A stretch of DNA of 64,000 nucleotides from Glycomyces terrestris (GTDB lineage Bacteria; Actinomycetota; Actinomycetes; Mycobacteriales; Micromonosporaceae), in the NCBI RefSeq assembly GCF_003933745.1, contig NZ_RSEB01000002.1:868001-932000 (forward strand), in the 5' to 3' direction. Position 1 is the stretch's first letter. The number at the start of each line of letters is the position of its first letter. Positions 47,269-56,658 of this stretch are shown here, one piece after another. Below the pieces are notes generated by a model that was not told the origin of the DNA, did not search any database, and was given only the letters and a program-made list of their open reading frames with translations. A program made the translations under genes and the position numbers.

Positions 47269-50200
47269 GCGCGACGACCTCAAGCACATCCTGGTCATCG
47301 GATCCGGTCCCATCCAGATCGGCCAGGCCTGCGAATTCGACTACTCCGGCACCCAGGCGTGCCGCGTGCTCCGCGAGGAGGGCCTGCGCGTCACCCTCGT
47401 CAACTCCAACCCGGCCACGATCATGACCGACCCCGAGTTCGCCGACGCCACCTACGTCGAGCCGATCACCACCGAGGTCATCGAGCAGATCATCGCCAAG
47501 GAGAAGCCCGACGCGATCCTGGCGACCCTCGGCGGCCAGACCGCCCTGAACGCCGCCGTCGGCCTCCACGAGGCCGGCGTCCTCGCCAAGTACGGCGTCG
47601 AGCTCATCGGCGCCGACATGGACGCCATCCAGCGCGGCGAGGACCGCCAGCAGTTCAAGGAGGTCGTCCTCAAGGTCGGCGGCGACGTCCCCCGCTCCGC
47701 GGTCTGCCACTCCATGGACGAGGTCCGCGACACCGTCAAGGACCTCGGCCTGCCCGTCGTCATCCGCCCCTCCTTCACCATGGGCGGCCTCGGCTCCGGC
47801 ATGGCCTACACCTGGGAGGACGTCGACCGCATCGCCGGCAACGGCCTCGCCGAGTCGCCCACCACCGAGGTCCTCATCGAGGAGTCCGTGCTCGGCTGGA
47901 AGGAGTACGAGCTCGAGCTCATGCGCGACCGCGACGACAACGTCGTGGTCGTCTGCTCCATCGAGAACGTCGACCCCATGGGCGTCCACACCGGCGACTC
48001 CGTCACCGTCGCCCCCTCGATGACCCTCACCGACCGCGAGTACCAGCACATGCGCGACGTCGGCATCGCCATCCTCCGCGAGGTCGGCGTCGACACCGGC
48101 GGCTGCAACATCCAGTTCGCGATCAACCCGGCCGACGGCCGCATGATCGTCATCGAGATGAACCCGCGCGTCTCCCGCTCCTCCGCGCTCGCCTCCAAGG
48201 CCACCGGCTTCCCGATCGCGAAGATCGCCGCGAAGCTCGCCATCGGCTACACGCTCGACGAGATCCCGAACGACATCACCAAGGCCACCCCGGCCGCGTT
48301 CGAGCCGACCCTCGACTACGTCGTCGTCAAGGTCCCGCGCTTCACGTTCGAGAAGTTCCCCGGCGCCGACCCGACCCTCACCACCACCATGAAGTCGGTC
48401 GGCGAGGCCATGAGCCTGGGCCGGACCTTCCAGCAGGCCCTCCAGAAGGCCCTGCGCTCCACCGAGACCAAGGCCGCCGGGTTCTGGACCCGCCCCGACC
48501 CCGCCGGCGCCACCCTCGAGAACACCCTCGAAGCGCTGCGGACCGCGCACGACGGCACCATCTACACCGCCGAGCGCGCACTGCGCCTCGGCGCGAGCGT
48601 CGCCGAGGTCCACGAGGCCTGCAAGATCGACCCGTGGTTCCTCGACCAGGTCGCCCAGCTCATCGAGCTGCGCGACGAGATCGAGGCCGCCGCCGTCGTC
48701 GACGAGGCGCTCCTGCGCCGCGCCAAGCGCGCCGGGTGCTCCGACGCCCAGATCGCGGCCCTGCGCCCCGAGCTCGCCGGCGAGGACGGCGTCCGCCGCC
48801 TGCGCCACCGCCTCGGCCTGCGCCCGGTCTTCAAGACCGTCGACACCTGCGCCGCCGAGTTCGAGGCCCACACGCCCTACCACTACTCCACCTACGAGGA
48901 GGAGTCCGAGGTCGCGCCCTCGAACCGCCCGAAGGTCATGATCCTCGGCTCCGGGCCCAACCGCATCGGGCAGGGCATCGAGTTCGACTACTCGTGCGTC
49001 CACGCCGTGCAGGCCCTGCGCGCGGTCGGCTACGAGACGATCATGGTCAACTGCAACCCCGAGACCGTCTCCACCGACTACGACACCGCCGACCGGCTCT
49101 ACTTCGAGCCGCTCACCTTCGAGGACGTCACCGAGGTCTTCCACGCCGAGCACGAGTCCGGGAAGGCCGCCGGCGGCCCCGGCGTCATCGGCGTCGTCGT
49201 CCAGCTCGGCGGCCAGACCCCGCTCGGCCTCGCCGAGCGCCTCGAGCGGGCCGGCCTGCCGATCGTCGGCACCAGCCCCAAGGCCATCGACAACGCCGAG
49301 GACCGCGGCGTCTTCGGGCGCCTCCTCGGCGACCTCGGCCTCGTCGCCCCCGCCGGCGGCACCGCCACCTCCTACGAGGAGGCCCGCGAGGTCGCCGCCC
49401 AGATCGGCTACCCCGTCCTGGTCCGGCCCTCGTACGTCCTCGGCGGCCGCGGCATGGAGATCGTCTACGACGAGGACACCCTCGCCGGGTACATCTCCCG
49501 CGCCACCGAGGCCAGCCCCGAGCACCCGGTCCTCATCGACCGGTTCCTCGACGACGCGATCGAGATCGACGTGGACTGCCTCTGCGACGGCGAGGACTTC
49601 TACCTCGGCGGCATCATGGAGCACATCGAGGAGGCCGGCGTCCACTCCGGCGACTCCTCCTGCGCGCTCCCGCCGATCACCCTCGGCGCCGCCGTCATCC
49701 GCCAGATCCGCGAGTACACCGCGAAGCTCGCCTTCGGCATCGGCGTGCGCGGCCTCATGAACGTCCAGTACGCCCTCAAGGACGAGCAGCTGTACGTCCT
49801 GGAGGCGAACCCGCGCGCGTCCCGCACGGTCCCGTTCGTCTCCAAGGCCACCGCGGTCCCGCTCGCCAAGGCCGCCGCCCGCATCGCGCTCGGCGCCAAG
49901 ATCAGCGAGCTGCGCGCCGAGGGCATGCTCCTGCCCGAGGGCGACGGCTCCGACGCCGGGCCCGAGGTCCCGATCTCCGTCAAGGAGGTCCTGCTGCCGT
50001 TCAAGCGCTTCCGCACCGTCGAAGGCGCCGGCCTCGACGCCGTGCTCGGCCCGGAGATGAAGTCCACCGGCGAGGTCATGGGCATCGACTCGTCCTTCGG
50101 CCTCGCCTTCGCCAAGGCCACGCTCGCCGTCTACGGCAAGCTCCCCACCTCCGGGAAGCTCTTCGTGTCCGTCGCCGACCGCGACAAGCGCGCCATCGTC

Positions 50201-50581
50201 TTCCCGGTGCGCCGCCTCGTCGACCTCGGGTTCACCGTCTACGCCACCGAGGGCACCGGCCTGGTCCTCAAGCGCCACGGCATCGACTTCACGCCCGTCC
50301 CCCGCCACAGCGCGGGCGAGGCCGAGGACGCCGTCAGCCTCATCGCCTCCGGCGAGATCGACCTGGTCATCACCACGCCCTCGGCCTCCCCGGGCCCGCG
50401 CACCGACGGCTGGGAGATCCGCTCCGCCGCGGTCGTGGCGGACGTCAGCTGCGTGACCACCATCCAGGGCGCGGCCGCCGCCACCCAGGCCATCGAGTCG
50501 GCCTCCCGCGGCGAACTGCGCGTCTCCTCGCTCCAGGAGCTGCACCGGCGCCTGCGTGGCGCCGAGCGCGCCGCCGTCTGA
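47261..50581 (+). CDS. carB: Carbamoyl-phosphate synthase large subunit
   Basis: An 1106-residue enzyme with two homologous ATP-grasp halves. The carboxy-phosphate half opens with [19 protein letters not shown]; the carbamoyl-phosphate half opens near residue 560 with [20 protein letters not shown]-terminal MGS-type allosteric domain (about 960-1106) binds UMP or other effectors. It makes carbamoyl phosphate for both pyrimidine and arginine synthesis. The start overlaps carA by eight bases. Confidence 0.98.
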   Translation: MPKRDDLKHILVIGSGPIQIGQACEFDYSGTQACRVLREEGLRVTLVNSNPATIMTDPEFADATYVEPITTEVIEQIIAKEKPDAILATLGGQTALNAAVGLHEAGVLAKYGVELIGADMDAIQRGEDRQQFKEVVLKVGGDVPRSAVCHSMDEVRDTVKDLGLPVVIRPSFTMGGLGSGMAYTWEDVDRIAGNGLAESPTTEVLIEESVLGWKEYELELMRDRDDNVVVVCSIENVDPMGVHTGDSVTVAPSMTLTDREYQHMRDVGIAILREVGVDTGGCNIQFAINPADGRMIVIEMNPRVSRSSALASKATGFPIAKIAAKLAIGYTLDEIPNDITKATPAAFEPTLDYVVVKVPRFTFEKFPGADPTLTTTMKSVGEAMSLGRTFQQALQKALRSTETKAAGFWTRPDPAGATLENTLEALRTAHDGTIYTAERALRLGASVAEVHEACKIDPWFLDQVAQLIELRDEIEAAAVVDEALLRRAKRAGCSDAQIAALRPELAGEDGVRRLRHRLGLRPVFKTVDTCAAEFEAHTPYHYSTYEEESEVAPSNRPKVMILGSGPNRIGQGIEFDYSCVHAVQALRAVGYETIMVNCNPETVSTDYDTADRLYFEPLTFEDVTEVFHAEHESGKAAGGPGVIGVVVQLGGQTPLGLAERLERAGLPIVGTSPKAIDNAEDRGVFGRLLGDLGLVAPAGGTATSYEEAREVAAQIGYPVLVRPSYVLGGRGMEIVYDEDTLAGYISRATEASPEHPVLIDRFLDDAIEIDVDCLCDGEDFYLGGIMEHIEEAGVHSGDSSCALPPITLGAAVIRQIREYTAKLAFGIGVRGLMNVQYALKDEQLYVLEANPRASRTVPFVSKATAVPLAKAAARIALGAKISELRAEGMLLPEGDGSDAGPEVPISVKEVLLPFKRFRTVEGAGLDAVLGPEMKSTGEVMGIDSSFGLAFAKATLAVYGKLPTSGKLFVSVADRDKRAIVFPVRRLVDLGFTVYATEGTGLVLKRHGIDFTPVPRHSAGEAEDAVSLIASGEIDLVITTPSASPGPRTDGWEIRSAAVVADVSCVTTIQGAAAATQAIESASRGELRVSSLQELHRRLRGAERAAV

Positions 50582-50588
50582 CGGATCA

Positions 50589-50635
50589 CACCGGGTGAGC
50601 GGTCCACGCGCTGTAGGCGTACCGCTCACCCGGTG
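50589..50635 (+). terminator. carB-pyrD intercistronic hairpin
   Basis: A perfect 15-bp stem (50589-50603 with 50621-50635) closes a 17-base loop, eight bases after the carB stop. The loop is larger than in the other terminators of this window and pyrD starts 24 bases later, so it may attenuate or process the transcript between the first five and last two pyr genes rather than end it. Confidence 0.6.
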
Positions 50636-50658
50636 CATTGACGTATACAGGAATGAGC

Positions 50659-51732
50659 ATGCTGTACCAGAACCTCGCCCGTCCGGTCCTGTTCCGGATC
50701 CACCGCGGCGACGCCGAGCGAGCGCACGACACCACGCTGCGCTGGCTGACGCGCCTGTCCGAGCAGCGGCAGGTGCGCAACGCGCTCATCAAGCTCAACC
50801 GGCTGAGCGCGCCCGTCACCGTGTGCGGCATCCCCTTCCCGAACCCGATCGGGCTCGCCGCCGGCCTCGACAAGAACGGCGCCGCCGTCGGCGCCTGGCC
50901 CGCGCTCGGCTTCGGCTTCGCCGAGATCGGCACCGTCACCGCCCAGCCCCAGCCCGGCAACCCCAAGCCGCGGATGTTCCGGGCCAAGGCTTCGCAGGCC
51001 ATCGTCAACCGCATGGGCTTCAACAACGACGGCGCCCAGGCCCTGGCCGCCCGCCTCCAGGGCTCGCCGGCCGTCGACTGCCCGCTGGGGATCAGCATCG
51101 GCAAGTCCAAGGCCGTGCCGCTCGAAGGCGCGATCGAGGACTACCTCCAGTCCCTGCGCTTCCTCTACCCCTTCGCCGACTACTTCGCCGTGAACGTGTC
51201 CTCGCCGAACACGCCCGGCCTGCGCCGGCTCCAGGACGCCGGCGCGCTCCGCGCCCTCCTCGGGGCCCTGCACGCCGAGGGGCAGCGCCTGGCCGCCGGG
51301 CGGCCCACCCGCCCGATCCTGGTCAAGATCGCCCCCGACCTCACCGAGCCGGCCCTCGCCGAGCTCCTGGAGGTCTGCCTCGACGCCGGGGTCGCCGGGG
51401 TCATCGCCACGAACACCACGCTCGGGCGCGACGGCATCCTCCCGGCCGAGGACGACGTGGCCGCCGAGCCCGGCGGCATGTCCGGCCGGCCGCTCACCCT
51501 CGTCTCCCGCGAGATCGTCCGCTTCGTCCACCGCGAGACCGGCGGCCGCCTGCCGATCATCGGCTCGGGCGGGATCATGACCGCCGACGACGCCCAGGCC
51601 ATGTTCGACGCCGGGGCCAGCCTCGTCCAGATCTACTCCGGGCTCATATACAACGGGCCCGGCGTCGTGCGCGCGAGCGTGCGCCGCTACCGCAAGACCG
51701 CCAGCCGCCACCGCACCGCCTCCCACGCCTGA
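50659..51732 (+). CDS. pyrD: Dihydroorotate dehydrogenase (quinone), class 2
   Basis: A 357-residue membrane-associated flavoprotein that oxidises dihydroorotate with quinone. The extended N-terminal helix region ([22 protein letters not shown]) marks class 2. FMN and catalytic motifs are [30 protein letters not shown] with the class 2 serine, and [13 protein letters not shown] 50659 is preferred, because AGGA lies six bases upstream; an ATG two codons earlier has no spacing for it. Confidence 0.94.
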   Translation: MLYQNLARPVLFRIHRGDAERAHDTTLRWLTRLSEQRQVRNALIKLNRLSAPVTVCGIPFPNPIGLAAGLDKNGAAVGAWPALGFGFAEIGTVTAQPQPGNPKPRMFRAKASQAIVNRMGFNNDGAQALAARLQGSPAVDCPLGISIGKSKAVPLEGAIEDYLQSLRFLYPFADYFAVNVSSPNTPGLRRLQDAGALRALLGALHAEGQRLAAGRPTRPILVKIAPDLTEPALAELLEVCLDAGVAGVIATNTTLGRDGILPAEDDVAAEPGGMSGRPLTLVSREIVRFVHRETGGRLPIIGSGGIMTADDAQAMFDAGASLVQIYSGLIYNGPGVVRASVRRYRKTASRHRTASHA

Positions 51733-51743
51733 ACCGAGGAACC

Positions 51744-52658
51744 ATGTCCAACAAAGCATTCGGCGCCCGCGCCTTCCGCCTCTCCCAGGAGCGCGGCCCG
51801 CTGTGCGCCGGCATCGACCCGCACGGCTCGCAGCTGCTCCAGTGGGGCCTGGACGACGACCTCGCCGGCGCCGAGCGCTTCGCGCTGACGCTCGTGGAGG
51901 CGGTCGCCGAGAAGTGCGCGTTCGTCAAGCCGCAGTCGGCGTTCTTCGAGCGCTTCGGCTCGGGCGGCGTGGCGCTCCTCGAGCGCGTCATCGCCGAGTC
52001 CCGCCGCGCCGGGGCCCTGGTCGTCCTCGACGTCAAGCGCGGCGACATCGGCTCCACGATGGCCGCGTACGCCCAGGCCTACCTGGACCCGGCCTCGCCG
52101 CTGGCCGCGGACGCCATCACGGTGAGCCCCTACCTCGGGGTCGGCTCGCTCCAGCCCGCGTTCGACACCGCCGCCGCGCACGGCAAGGGCCTGTTCGTCC
52201 TCGCCCGCACCTCGAACCCGGAGGGCAAGTACCTCCAGATGGCCAAGCGCCGCGACGGCCGCTCGGTGGCGCAGAGCGTCATCGACGAGGTGAACGAGCG
52301 CAACGGCGAGGCCGAGCCGATGGGCTCCTTCGGCATCGTCATGGGCGCCACGATCGGCGCCTGCGCCTCCGAGGGCGAGGCCCGCCTGCGTGAGTCGACT
52401 TACGGAATCACCCACACCACCGTGAGCCAACGTGACTCCGCTCACGACCTCGCCCAGTTCAACGGCCCCATCCTGGTCCCGGGCATGGGAGCGCAGGGCG
52501 GACGCCCGAGTGATCTTCCGCGCGTCCTCGGCCCCGCGGCGAAGTTCGCAATCCCGTCCTATTCCCGGCAAATCGCACAGCCCGGCCCTGCCGCGGCGAG
52601 CATTCGCACCGCCGTCGAGGCGTTGCAGGAGGAATGCCGCGCCGCCATGGGGGAATAA
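51744..52658 (+). CDS. pyrF: Orotidine 5'-phosphate decarboxylase, type 2
   Basis: A 304-residue long-form (type 2) decarboxylase making UMP. The active-site motif LDVKRGDIGSTM is near residue 95, and CAGIDPHGSQLL lies at the N-terminus. ATG follows GAGGA. From about 52385 to the stop, codon choice is noticeably less GC-biased (CGT, GGA, ACT, TAT, CAA, CTT), unlike the first two thirds and the neighbouring genes. The frame stays intact and the C-terminus GMGAQGG and later helix look normal. Confidence 0.94.
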   Translation: MSNKAFGARAFRLSQERGPLCAGIDPHGSQLLQWGLDDDLAGAERFALTLVEAVAEKCAFVKPQSAFFERFGSGGVALLERVIAESRRAGALVVLDVKRGDIGSTMAAYAQAYLDPASPLAADAITVSPYLGVGSLQPAFDTAAAHGKGLFVLARTSNPEGKYLQMAKRRDGRSVAQSVIDEVNERNGEAEPMGSFGIVMGATIGACASEGEARLRESTYGITHTTVSQRDSAHDLAQFNGPILVPGMGAQGGRPSDLPRVLGPAAKFAIPSYSRQIAQPGPAAASIRTAVEALQEECRAAMGE

Positions 52659-52807
52659 AACCGCCGTTTTCGGTGCCCGGAATTTGCCCCACCCCCGGTC
52701 GCAGGCGTGTCGGCAGGTGGGGTTACCGTCTCCGAGCTGGGTATGCTTCAGCGATACCCGCACGTCAAGGTCCACAGGGACGAAACCATCGACTGCAAGG
52801 AGACCCC

Positions 52808-53131
52808 GTGCCGCTCCCTAAACTGACTCCGGAACAGCGCGCAGCCGCCCTTGAGAAGGCGGCGGCGGCCCGCAAGGCCCGCGCCGAGCTCAAGGAGAAG
52901 CTGAAGTCGGGCGAGACCACCCTGGAAGCGGTCCTCAAGTCCGCCGCCACCGACGACATCTCCGGGAAGATGAAGGTCTCGGCCGTGCTCAAGGCCCTCC
53001 CCGGCATCGGCGACAAGCGCGCCACCCAGATCATGGAGAAGCTCAAGATCGCCGACTCCCGTCGCCTCCGCGGCCTGGGCGAGCACCAGCGCGCCGCTCT
53101 TCTTGATGAATTCAAGGGCGACCAGAACTAG
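52808..53131 (+). CDS. mihF: Actinobacterial integration host factor mIHF
   Basis: A 107-residue nucleoid-associated protein of the mIHF/sIHF family. It is a basic N-terminal helix region followed by a helix-two-turn-helix DNA-binding unit ([20 protein letters not shown]) and [14 protein letters not shown]. It bends and compacts DNA and influences development in Streptomyces. GTG with AAGGAG about five bases upstream. A TATGCT hexamer (52742-52747) lies within a GGGTAT/ATACCC inverted repeat (52740-52760), a possible promoter with operator. Confidence 0.94.
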   Translation: MPLPKLTPEQRAAALEKAAAARKARAELKEKLKSGETTLEAVLKSAATDDISGKMKVSAVLKALPGIGDKRATQIMEKLKIADSRRLRGLGEHQRAALLDEFKGDQN

Positions 53132-53151
53132 CATCGGGTAGTAGTAGTCGC

Positions 53152-53754
53152 GTGAGCATCGATCACCACCACGCCGCCCTCGCCCAGCGACTGACGGTCC
53201 TCTCCGGCCCGTCCGGCGTTGGCAAGGGCAGCGTCAAGGCACTCATCCAGGAGTACTACCCGTGGGTCTGGCTCTCCGTGAGCTGCACGACCCGCAAGCC
53301 GCGTCCTGGTGAGGTCGACGGCGCCGACTACCACTTCGTGTCGACCGAGCAGTTCGAGTCGATGATCGCCGCGGGGGAGTTCCTTGAATGGGCCTCCTAC
53401 GCGGGGAACCTCTACGGAACCCCCCGCGGCCCGGTCGAGGAGCGCCTGCGCGCCGGACTCCCGGCGCTGCTGGAGATCGAACTGCAGGGGGCCCGCCAGG
53501 TCCGCCGGGCCATGCCCGACGCGCAGCTGGTGTTCCTGGCCCCGCCGTCGTGGGACGAGCTCGTCCGCCGCCTCACCGGGCGGGGGACCGAGGACGCCGC
53601 GACCATCGCGCGCCGCCTGGACGCCGCCCGCGAAGAGCTCGACGCCGAAGCCGAGTTCGATCACACAGTCACGAACGTGTCGATCGAGCAGGCGGCCTCC
53701 GAGCTGGTAGAGTTGCTCAGTTCTCCGGCCATCGTCAAGTCCGGGGCTCATTAG
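53152..53754 (+). CDS. gmk: Guanylate kinase
   Basis: A 200-residue GMP kinase. The P-loop is [11 protein letters not shown] near residue 20, followed by [21 protein letters not shown] (GMP-binding) and NLYGTP. The GTG start at 53152 is 20 bases after mihF and lacks a ribosome site; TAGTAG repeats just before it resemble -10 boxes, so a leaderless mRNA is possible. Order mihF-gmk-rpoZ-coaBC-metK-priA is conserved in actinobacteria. Confidence 0.95.
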   Translation: MSIDHHHAALAQRLTVLSGPSGVGKGSVKALIQEYYPWVWLSVSCTTRKPRPGEVDGADYHFVSTEQFESMIAAGEFLEWASYAGNLYGTPRGPVEERLRAGLPALLEIELQGARQVRRAMPDAQLVFLAPPSWDELVRRLTGRGTEDAATIARRLDAAREELDAEAEFDHTVTNVSIEQAASELVELLSSPAIVKSGAH

Positions 53755-53784
53755 AGCATTCACGTCGTACACGAAGGACAACAC

Positions 53785-54057
53785 GTGTCAGGGACTGTCG
53801 CCGACCCCGTCGGCATCACCAACCCGCCGATCGACGACCTGCTGAAGAAGAGCCAGTCGAAGTACCAGCTGGTCATCTACTCGGCCAAGCGGGCCCGTCA
53901 GATCAACGCCTACTACTCGCAGCTCGGCGAGGGCCTGCTCGAGTACGTCGGTCCGCTCGTCGAGACCACGCCCGAGGAGAAGCCGCTGTCGATCGCCATG
54001 CGCGAGCTCGACAAGGGCCTCCTCGAGACGAAGGCGTTCGACGACACCGAGGCCTAG
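53785..54057 (+). CDS. rpoZ: RNA polymerase omega subunit
   Basis: A 90-residue small polymerase subunit that chaperones the beta-prime chain. It has the actinobacterial omega pattern: [32 protein letters not shown], then [17 protein letters not shown] start with GAAGGA upstream; 30 bp after gmk. Confidence 0.96.
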   Translation: MSGTVADPVGITNPPIDDLLKKSQSKYQLVIYSAKRARQINAYYSQLGEGLLEYVGPLVETTPEEKPLSIAMRELDKGLLETKAFDDTEA

Positions 54058-54083
54058 CAGGCCCCGTCGTCGGAGAGGGACAG

Positions 54084-55274
54084 TTGAACATCGTCCTGGG
54101 CGTGTCGGGCGGCATCGCCGCCTACAAGGCGTGCATCCTGCTCCGCCTCCTCAAGGAGTCCGGTCACGACGTGACCGTGATCCCGACCGAGGCGGCGCTC
54201 AAGTTCGTCGGTGAAGCCACCTGGGAGGCCCTGTCGGGCCGCCCGGTGGCTTCCGGCGTGTTCTCCGACGTCGCCGAGGTCAAGCACGTGCGGCTCGGCC
54301 GCCAGGCCGACCTCGTGGTCGTCGCCCCGGCCACCGCCGACCTGCTCGCGCGGGCCGCCCACGGCCGCGCGGACGACCTCCTCACCTCCACGCTGCTCAC
54401 CGCGACCTGCCCGGTCGTGTTCGCGCCCGCGATGCACACCGAGATGTGGGAGCACGCGGCCACGCGCGCGAACGTGGCGCTGCTGCGCGAGCGCGGCGTC
54501 CACGTCGTCGAGCCCGACTCGGGCCGCCTCACCGGCGCCGACACCGGCCCCGGGCGCCTCCCCGAGCCGGAGGCGATCTTCACCCTCCTCAAGGGCTTCC
54601 TGACGTCGCCCGCCCGCGACCTCGCCGGCCGCAAGGTCCTGGTGACCGCCGGCGGCACCCGCGAGCCGATCGACCCGGTCCGCTTCATCGGCAACCACTC
54701 GTCCGGGCGCCAGGGCATCGCCATCGCCGCCGCGGCCGCCGCGCGCGGCGCCGAGGTCACCCTGATCGCCGCGCACATCGACGCGCCCCTGCCCGCGGGC
54801 GTCCGCGTCGAGCGCGTCGGCACCACCGGCGAGCTGCACGAGGCGACCGTGAAGGCCGCCGTGGACGCCGACGCGATGGTCCTCGCCGCCGCCCCCGCGG
54901 ACTTCACGCCCAAGGAGTCCTCGGACCGCAAGCTCAAGCGCAAGGGCGACCTCGACCTCGCGCTCACCTCGACGCCGGACATCGCCGCGGCCGTGGGCCG
55001 CGCCAAGCGCCCCGAGCAGGTCCTCGTCGTCTTCGCCGCCGAGACCCACGACGGCCCCGAGCACGCCAGGGCCAAGCGCGAGGCGAAGGGCGCCGACCTG
55101 GTCGTCCTCAACGACGTCTCCGGCGGGGCCGTGTTCGGGCGCCTGGAGAACTCCGTCACTGTGTTCGACGCGGACGGCCCGGTCGCCGCGCTCGCCGAGG
55201 CTTCGAAAGAACTGGTCGCGGACGCCGTCTGGGACGCCGTGGCCGCCCGGCTCCCGGTGGGTGGACGGGACTGA
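54084..55274 (+). CDS. coaBC: Bifunctional phosphopantothenoylcysteine decarboxylase/synthase
   Basis: A 396-residue coenzyme A biosynthesis enzyme. The N-terminal flavin-dependent CoaC half has SGGIAAYKACIL and the PAMH-xx-MW substrate motif. The C-terminal CoaB synthase half starts near residue 185, with VTAGGTREPIDPVRFIGN, SSGRQG and AAPADFTP. The frame requires the TTG at 54084, which follows GAGAGGGA; no ATG or GTG sits near the family N-terminus. 26 bp after rpoZ. Confidence 0.94.
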   Translation: MNIVLGVSGGIAAYKACILLRLLKESGHDVTVIPTEAALKFVGEATWEALSGRPVASGVFSDVAEVKHVRLGRQADLVVVAPATADLLARAAHGRADDLLTSTLLTATCPVVFAPAMHTEMWEHAATRANVALLRERGVHVVEPDSGRLTGADTGPGRLPEPEAIFTLLKGFLTSPARDLAGRKVLVTAGGTREPIDPVRFIGNHSSGRQGIAIAAAAAARGAEVTLIAAHIDAPLPAGVRVERVGTTGELHEATVKAAVDADAMVLAAAPADFTPKESSDRKLKRKGDLDLALTSTPDIAAAVGRAKRPEQVLVVFAAETHDGPEHARAKREAKGADLVVLNDVSGGAVFGRLENSVTVFDADGPVAALAEASKELVADAVWDAVAARLPVGGRD

Positions 55275-55299
55275 CACCGGCGCCGCCCAGCGCGGCGAC

Positions 55300-55328
55300 T
55301 TGGTGGGAAGATCGTGAGCGCATAGACT
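55300..55328 (+). promoter_or_regulatory. candidate metK promoter
   Basis: TTGGTG (55300-55305) and TAGACT (55323-55328) are spaced 17 bp, with three and four consensus matches. The resulting leader of about 70 bases contains a CGCCGC/GCGGCG hairpin (55355-55369) followed by TGTTTTG. The same GC sequence is inverted at 55281-55292, upstream of the promoter. Confidence 0.45.
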
Positions 55329-55404
55329 TGTGAGCTGCGAAGTCAGTAGTAGAGCGCCGCTGGGCGGCGTGGCAGTGTTTTGAGCAATGGTTATGAGGAG
55401 TGCC

Positions 55405-56598
55405 GTGGCACGTCGCCTGTTCACCTCCGAGTCGGTCACCGAAGGCCACCCGGACAAGATCGCGGACCAGATCTCCGACGGGATCCTGGACGCACTGCTG
55501 TCCGAGGACCCCGGTAGCCGCGTCGCGGTCGAGACCCTCATCACCACCGGACAGGTGCACGTCGCGGGCGAGGTGACCACCCACGCGTACGCGGACATCC
55601 CGCGGATCGTGCGCGAGACGATCCTGCGCATCGGCTACGACTCGTCCAAGAAGGGCTTCGACGGCGCCTCGTGCGGCGTGAACGTCTCGATCGGCGGGCA
55701 GAGCCCCGACATCGCGCAGGGCGTCGACAAGGCGTGGGAGTCCCGTGTGGACGCCGACGGCCACGACGAGCTGGACCTCCAGGGCGCGGGCGACCAGGGC
55801 CTCATGTTCGGCTTCGCGTGCCGCGAGACCCCGGAGCTGATGCCGCTGCCGATCGCCTTGGCCCACCGCCTGTCCCAGCGCCTCACCGAGGTCCGCAAGG
55901 ACGGCACCGTCCCCTACCTGCGCCCGGACGGCAAGACCCAGGTGACGATCGAGTACCAGGGCAACAAGCCGGTGCGCCTCGACACCGTGGTGGTCTCCAG
56001 CCAGCACGCGCCCGACATCTCGCTGGACTCGCTGCTCTCCCCTGACGTCGCCGAGCACGTGATCGCCCCGGTCGTCTCCGGGCTCGACCTCGACACCGCC
56101 GACTACAAGCTCCTGGTGAACCCGACCGGCCGCTTCGAGATCGGCGGCCCGATGGGCGACGCCGGCCTCACCGGCCGCAAGATCATCGTCGACACGTACG
56201 GCGGCTACGCCCGCCACGGCGGCGGCGCGTTCTCCGGCAAGGACCCGTCGAAGGTCGACCGCTCCGCCGCGTACGCCGCCCGCTGGGTCGCGAAGAACGT
56301 GGTGGCCGCCGGCCTCGCCGAGCGCTGCGAGGTCCAGGTCGCGTACGCGATCGGCAAGGCCAAGCCCGTGAGCATCGCCGTCGACCCGATGGGCACCGAG
56401 ACCGTGGACCCGATCCTCATCGAGAAGGCCGTCCTCGAGGTGTTCGACCTGCGCCCGGCCGCGATCATCCGCGACCTCAACCTGATCCGCCCGATCTACT
56501 CCAAGACCGCCGCGTACGGCCACTTCGGTCGCGAGCTCCCGGAGTTCACCTGGGAGGCGACCGACCGCGCCGCCGCGCTCAAGGAGGCCGTCAGCTAG
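55405..56598 (+). CDS. metK: S-adenosylmethionine synthetase
   Basis: A 397-residue enzyme that makes SAM from methionine and ATP. N-terminal [16 protein letters not shown], the hexapeptide-like [10 protein letters not shown] and the glycine loop [16 protein letters not shown] are intact. GTG 55405 is chosen since GAGGAG lies five bases upstream and [10 protein letters not shown] is the family start; ATGs 12-18 bases upstream overlap that site. A terminator follows. Confidence 0.97.
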   Translation: MARRLFTSESVTEGHPDKIADQISDGILDALLSEDPGSRVAVETLITTGQVHVAGEVTTHAYADIPRIVRETILRIGYDSSKKGFDGASCGVNVSIGGQSPDIAQGVDKAWESRVDADGHDELDLQGAGDQGLMFGFACRETPELMPLPIALAHRLSQRLTEVRKDGTVPYLRPDGKTQVTIEYQGNKPVRLDTVVVSSQHAPDISLDSLLSPDVAEHVIAPVVSGLDLDTADYKLLVNPTGRFEIGGPMGDAGLTGRKIIVDTYGGYARHGGGAFSGKDPSKVDRSAAYAARWVAKNVVAAGLAERCEVQVAYAIGKAKPVSIAVDPMGTETVDPILIEKAVLEVFDLRPAAIIRDLNLIRPIYSKTAAYGHFGRELPEFTWEATDRAAALKEAVS

Positions 56599-56615
56599 CG
56601 GCTCACTGCTTCGCG

Positions 56616-56654
56616 CCGGGCGCCCTCCACCGTCGGAGGCGCCCGGTATTTTTA
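56616..56654 (+). terminator. rho-independent terminator of metK
   Basis: A 12-bp GC-rich stem (left 56616-56628 with one bulged C, right 56635-56646), loop ACCGTC, is followed by TATTTTTAT. The T-tract ends five bases before the priA ATG and its TATTTT (56647-56652) could double as the priA -10 box. Confidence 0.88.
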
Positions 56655-56658
56655 TCGG

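Noticed and set aside
47231-50638. A 1135-codon open frame on the minus strand opposite carB
   Set aside because: It is the antisense shadow of carB in a GC-rich genome: composition is Gly/Asp/Val/Leu-rich, there is no ribosome site, and carB on the other strand is unmistakable.
55275-55404. A known SAM riboswitch upstream of metK
   Set aside because: I could not find the conserved cores of SAM-I, SAM-II or SAM-IV; only local GC hairpins are visible.
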